Assembly: GCA_038025085.1 (NCBI GenBank)
Contig: CM076144.1
Coordinates: forward strand, 15,779,501 to 15,843,500
DNA from: Tetragonia tetragonoides
Taxonomy: Eukaryota; Streptophyta; Magnoliopsida; Caryophyllales; Aizoaceae
Length of the DNA: 64,000 bases
Direction: 5' to 3'
In this document: piece after piece, positions 59,936 through 64,000 of the stretch
How positions within the stretch are numbered: position 1 is the first letter of the stretch
Layout: each line of letters begins with the position of its first letter
Notes under the pieces: model-generated
Seen by the model: the letters and a program-made list of their open reading frames with translations, nothing else
Database searches by the model: none
What the model was told of the DNA's origin: nothing
Program-made: the position numbers and the translations under genes

Positions 59936-61161
59936 CACCACAACATTTTAGTTCAAAGAAGGCGTTTTAAAATGCCTTATTTGGTCAAAAAACGCCTTAT
60001 AAATTAGGCTAAGAGGGCATTATTTAAAATGCCCTTAAATGCTCTATTTACCTCGTTGTCTTAGGGTATTAAGGCACAAAAACACCATATTTGATAAGGA
60101 ATAAATAGGGAATTTTTAATTTCCCTCCTAATTTTTGCTAAAATAGGACATTTTATGGTTGCGTTATTTGATACCCAGCAAATAGGGCATTTTATAATTG
60201 CCTTATTTGATACTTAATAAATATGGCATTATTTTTTCATAAAAGGCATATTAAAATGCCCTAATTGATCAAAGTACACTAACCAAATCCAAATTTCATT
60301 ATTTGATAAGACCATTGTTTATTTATGAAATTCTCCACTTAGCGCTTGGGTCTCAACTTTCAAGTTTTAACTATTGGACTAAACAATGCCAGCATTTTAT
60401 GGACCAACGAACTAAGCGTAAGCCAACCCATAATTAACTATTATCAACCCTTGCAACTTACTTTTATAGAAATTTTGGAATCTATCCTTCAAATCGTCGA
60501 CGTGGGACAGTAAGGGTGGGAAATCCACTGGGAGAAATGGGAAAAAGAAGAAGACGATGGGCGAGAATTCAATTGATCCATCATAGATTCATATTTCTCA
60601 CTCTCTTCCACTTTCCGTCTTTGTTGTTCTGCTTTCATCAAAATCCAACCCCTCAAATCTTAATCAAAAGAAAACTACTGCTACTTCTTCGTTTCTCTCT
60701 TGGTTCGTTGTTTGTTTCATTCATACATATAATCATCTAGATACACAACAGCGATAAGTAATTCAAAATTTTTAAAGATCTCTCTGTTTCTCTTAGAATA
60801 AGGACTTGTAAATCAAATGAAGGTTGGTGGAGGGTTACGATAATTAAGGGGATATGGTTTGGAAAACTAGTAGTGATCATTCCTTTTCTTTCATTGCTGT
60901 GGAGTGTGAATTTATTTCATTGCTTTTTTTAAAGTGCTTTATTGCTACAGAATTAGTAACTAGGAGGGCATTATTTTAGAAAATGCAATATTAGATATTG
61001 CAAATGTAAACGGAAAGGCAATTTTTTAAGAAACGCCTTATTTGATGTCAACAACGAGGGAAGAATAAAAGTGCCCTATTTAATGAGAACAGATTAAGCA
61101 AGTTAAAAATACTTTCTTTGATTCACATAAAATGCTCTCTTTGACCATATTTCTTGTAGTG
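59936..61161. mobile_element. CACTA non-autonomous element, 1226 bp
   Basis: The left end CACCACAACATTTTAGTTCA (one change from CACTAC) and the right end CATATTTCTTGTAGTG are inverted. ATA flanks both sides (59933-59935, 61162-61164). Both subterminal regions hold many copies of AGGGCATTTTA and AAATGCCTTATTTGA in both orientations. The interior (60330-60900) is of different composition, with a minor open frame (60516-60740) of no recognised family, possibly captured sequence. Confidence 0.88.
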
Positions 61162-61319
61162 ATATCAACAAGGTGAAAGATTTGCAAATTCAATAGCTCT
61201 TGTATGGGGCGGACATATCCCCGTGAGACGTGGGAGCGAGAGAGGAGAGAGAAAGAGACGGGAGAAGGAACTGTGAGAGGCCATATCCGGAAGGTCCGTC
61301 CTAGATGTATTGTTTTGGA

Positions 61320-63115
61320 TTTCAAAAATTTCTGACGGCATTAGGAAAAGTTTGGGGAAGTAAGGCATGACAAATCGAACAGAAAAGAATGAACTAGATA
61401 CTAACACAAGTGGGAGGTAGATGTATGAATTCACACATATCATGTTAAAGGCCCATACTCAGTTGCTGCATTTTTGAAATTTGACATGGGGATGTGTTAT
61501 GGATAATGTAAATTGGACAGTCTGGACATCAAATTCACAAATTTATTGGAACTGCGGTTCATGACCTCATTTCTGAATTGCATAGCGAGCCAAACACTAT
61601 TAGGAACTCGTAATATAAAACTCCCTCCGTCCCACGTTTACATTCCCAGTTTCCTTTTTTGTCTGTCTCTCATTTACGTTCACAGTTCCTTATTTGGTAA
61701 AGTTTTGTGGGCAAAAGTACCTAACTACCCTTCCCACATACCTCTTTTATTTTGTGAAAAAGCATTCTCATAATCTCATTGGTCACTTACATTCTCTCTC
61801 CTACCAGACCAACCACCAACGGTGGCTCGCCGGCGGCCGTGAAAATCTCTTCGGTGCCGGCGAAAATCTCTCCGATGCCGGCTCTTCCTCTCTCTTGCTC
61901 CTTATGTCTCTCTTTGCTGTTGGAAATATAGTGGTGGTGGGATCTCGTGGTGGGAGGAAGAATGGGGGGTAGATGAAGACTGATCTGGGTGGGTGGGTTT
62001 TCGTGGGTGGGGGTTGGGGTTTTCGTGGGCATGGATTGGGGTGGGTTTTCGTGGGGTGAGGTGGGTTTTTGTGTGTGATTTTTGGTAATGGGGGTGGTTG
62101 AGTTTCGGTAATAGGGGAATTTCGGGTTGGGGCTTCTGGCGGTGGGGGTTACTGGTGTTGGTGTTTCCGACGCTGGGGGTGCTGGTGGTTGGGGTTTTCT
62201 GGCGGTGGGGTGTAGAGTTCTAGGGTGGTGGTGGGGGCGTTGGTGTGGAGACTAGTGGTGGGATTTTTTTGGTGTGGGAGGGAGTGGGGCTGGTGGGGAA
62301 GGGGGTGGGGGCGGGTGATGGATGTGAGGAGAGAGAGAAAGTGTTAAGACTTAAGGTGAGGGTATAAGGGAAAAGTTGATGCTAAAGTTCACTTCCATTA
62401 AAACTCATGTAATATCACACTGTGAACGTAAACATGAGACGGAGGGAGTATATGAGTTAGGAAAGAGATGGACAAGAAATGCACCGTCAAAAATAAATTT
62501 AAAACACAATATTCCATTTTTCTTCCTCAATTCTTTGTGTCCATTCATGTGATGTTTCTGTCCTTATTTTGCTCATTAACACTTCAACTAGCATACTTTG
62601 ATCAATTACTATACTAGTGGAATTTCAATTGATTCTTGGAGCAAATTTATCTATACAAACACCTTTGCATTCTTACTCATCTCACCCACACTTTTAATTG
62701 TTGAGTAATCATGTTTTCAGAATTTAATTTATTTGGCGTTGCAACCCATGTCGAGTGAATTTACTCACTATGGATGAATACAATTGTCATATTGTACGGT
62801 TCATGTTATGGTAACATTAGCCCCCGTATATTCATCATCTTCACTGGATCCAAAAAATATATGATGAAGATACAAGGACTAAAGTTACCGTAATGACGGC
62901 AACCTCAAGCATGACGGCCAGTCCCAGCGAGGGGGAAAAGAGGCGAAGAAGAATAAGGAGGAGGAAGAGGAACAGAGTGACGTTGTAGCTTAGATCTGGA
63001 ATTTAAGAATGAGATAATAAGTTGTAGTAGTTGTTTTCTTTTGTTATTGTTGTTATTTTGCTGTCAATCTTCTATATTTGTCGTTGTGTTGTATGCGTAA
63101 TTGTCATTCTAATTG
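61320..63115 (+). repeat. Local repeat copy B
   Basis: Homologous to copy A (50510-50970 plus 58907-59400). It contains the uninterrupted copia target (CAAACACCTTTGCATTC at about 62657) and is itself interrupted by a Stowaway-like element. The gene-like tail is at about 62740-62990 and ends AGAGTGACGTTGTAG. Confidence 0.85.
61621..62448. mobile_element. Stowaway-like element with a long G-rich interior, 828 bp
   Basis: The ends CTCCCTCCGTCCCACGTTTA and TAAACATGAGACGGAGGGAG are inverted, and CTCCCTCCGTCCC is the classic Stowaway (Tc1/mariner) terminus. TA follows the right end. The left flank is AA after ATATA, so one side of the TA duplication has changed. The interior is far longer than usual and includes 61800-61880 (CCGGCG-rich) and a G/T-rich run at 61920-62340 with many GGG tracts. 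The terminal half resembles a normal MITE, the core looks foreign. Confidence 0.82.
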
Positions 63116-63119
63116 AAGG

Positions 63120-63480
63120 GTTAGAAGTTAGAATCCTTGTAGGTTTTTGAAAGGGTAAAAAAAAGGAGATGAAGATAAGAGGACTAAAGTTATTGTAACA
63201 ACCACTACTTAAACAGAGTGATCACTCTCAGCGAGGGGAAGAAGAAGAAGAAGAAGAAGGAGAAGGAGGAGGAGGAGGAGGGAACAGAGTGGCGTTGTAG
63301 CTTAGGTTTGGAATTTAAAAATGGCATAATAAATTGTAGTACTTATATTCTTTTGTTCTTGTTGTGATGTTGTTGTCAATCTTCTATGTTTGTATTTGTG
63401 TTGTATGCGTAATTGCCTCCAATTTTGTTTTTTCTATAAAATATGATTATTAATGTAATTCAAATAATCTGATTATGGTA
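63120..63480 (+). repeat. Local repeat copy C (gene-tail portion)
   Basis: Matches the ends of copies A and B: GAGGACTAAAGTTATTGTAACAACC-like sequence, TCAGCGAGGGGAAGAAG, a purine run of GAA and GGA triplets, AACAGAGTGGCGTTGTAG, then the same GTTGTATGCGTAATTG 3' flank. The triplet run has expanded compared with the other copies. Confidence 0.8.
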
Positions 63481-63587
63481 CGGGGTACGAGGCGATTTAG
63501 GGGACGGGAACGGGGATGAGATTCATAAATTGTAATAATCGGGAACGAAAGGATAGGCTAAGTGGGAACGCGGGAAACGCAAGGGGA

Positions 63588-64000
<413 letters not shown>

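Overview
The window looks like nuclear DNA of a flowering plant, most likely a eudicot. It is AT-rich, has intron-split gene remnants, plant-type transposable elements of almost every major class (CACTA, PIF/Harbinger, hAT ends, Stowaway and Tourist MITEs, LINEs, Ty1/copia, Ty3/gypsy Tat/Ogre-like) and plant-restricted protein families (FAR1/FHY3, B3/REM, Agenet, Athila-type ORF1). I cannot name the species. No coding sequence in the window looks intact as a host gene. The longest clean reading frame is the 386-codon gag of a non-autonomous retrotransposon.

Layout. 1-1594: right end of a CACTA element. 1.9-7.05 kb: a short exon remnant, then a decayed PIF/Harbinger element with a SANT/Myb-like ORF and a DDE transposase broken by two TGA codons. 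7.4-11.0 kb: an hAT terminus, a Ulp1-like protease pseudogene and an unrecognised minus-strand gene. 11.74-15.56 kb: a 5'-truncated LINE. 15.9-21 kb: a minisatellite, a 0.8 kb inverted repeat, and minus-strand pseudogenes for an Agenet protein and a two-domain B3 (REM-like) protein. 21.8-23.95 kb: a satellite of about 169 bp (some 12 units) followed by a nine-unit 7-bp telomere-like array. 24.3-29.3 kb: exon-like remnants, a LINE endonuclease fragment fused to other sequence, and an Athila-ORF1-like pseudogene with an (AT)n tract.

29.7-47.0 kb is a nested structure. A minus-strand FAR1/FHY3-like gene is split by a gag-only Ty3/gypsy (TR-GAG-type) element (30794-44835, TSD CGTTT). That element's 5' LTR is split by a CACTA element (31011-35615, TSD GAT), and the CACTA carries a Tourist MITE (31933-32224, TSD TTA). 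Every level can be undone on paper, because target duplications or uninterrupted sister copies are present in the window. The retroelement's 3' end also carries a 778-bp tandem duplication.

50.5-63.5 kb is a second nest. A locally repeated segment (copies A, B and C) has received a deletion-derivative copia element (50971-58906, TSD AACAC). Its gag zinc knuckle is split by a 799-bp solo LTR, and its 3' LTR by a full-length LINE of about 5.07 kb. Copy B of the segment carries an 828-bp Stowaway-like element with a very G-rich core. A 1226-bp non-autonomous CACTA (59936-61161, TSD ATA) lies between copies A and B. The window ends after a long (TTA)n tract.

Nothing here functions as an operon or pathway. 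The biological content is the layered history of insertion, duplication and gene decay. The parts that most deserve follow-up are the exonic disruption of the FAR1-like gene, the 778-bp LTR-junction duplication, and the satellite joined to a telomere-like array.
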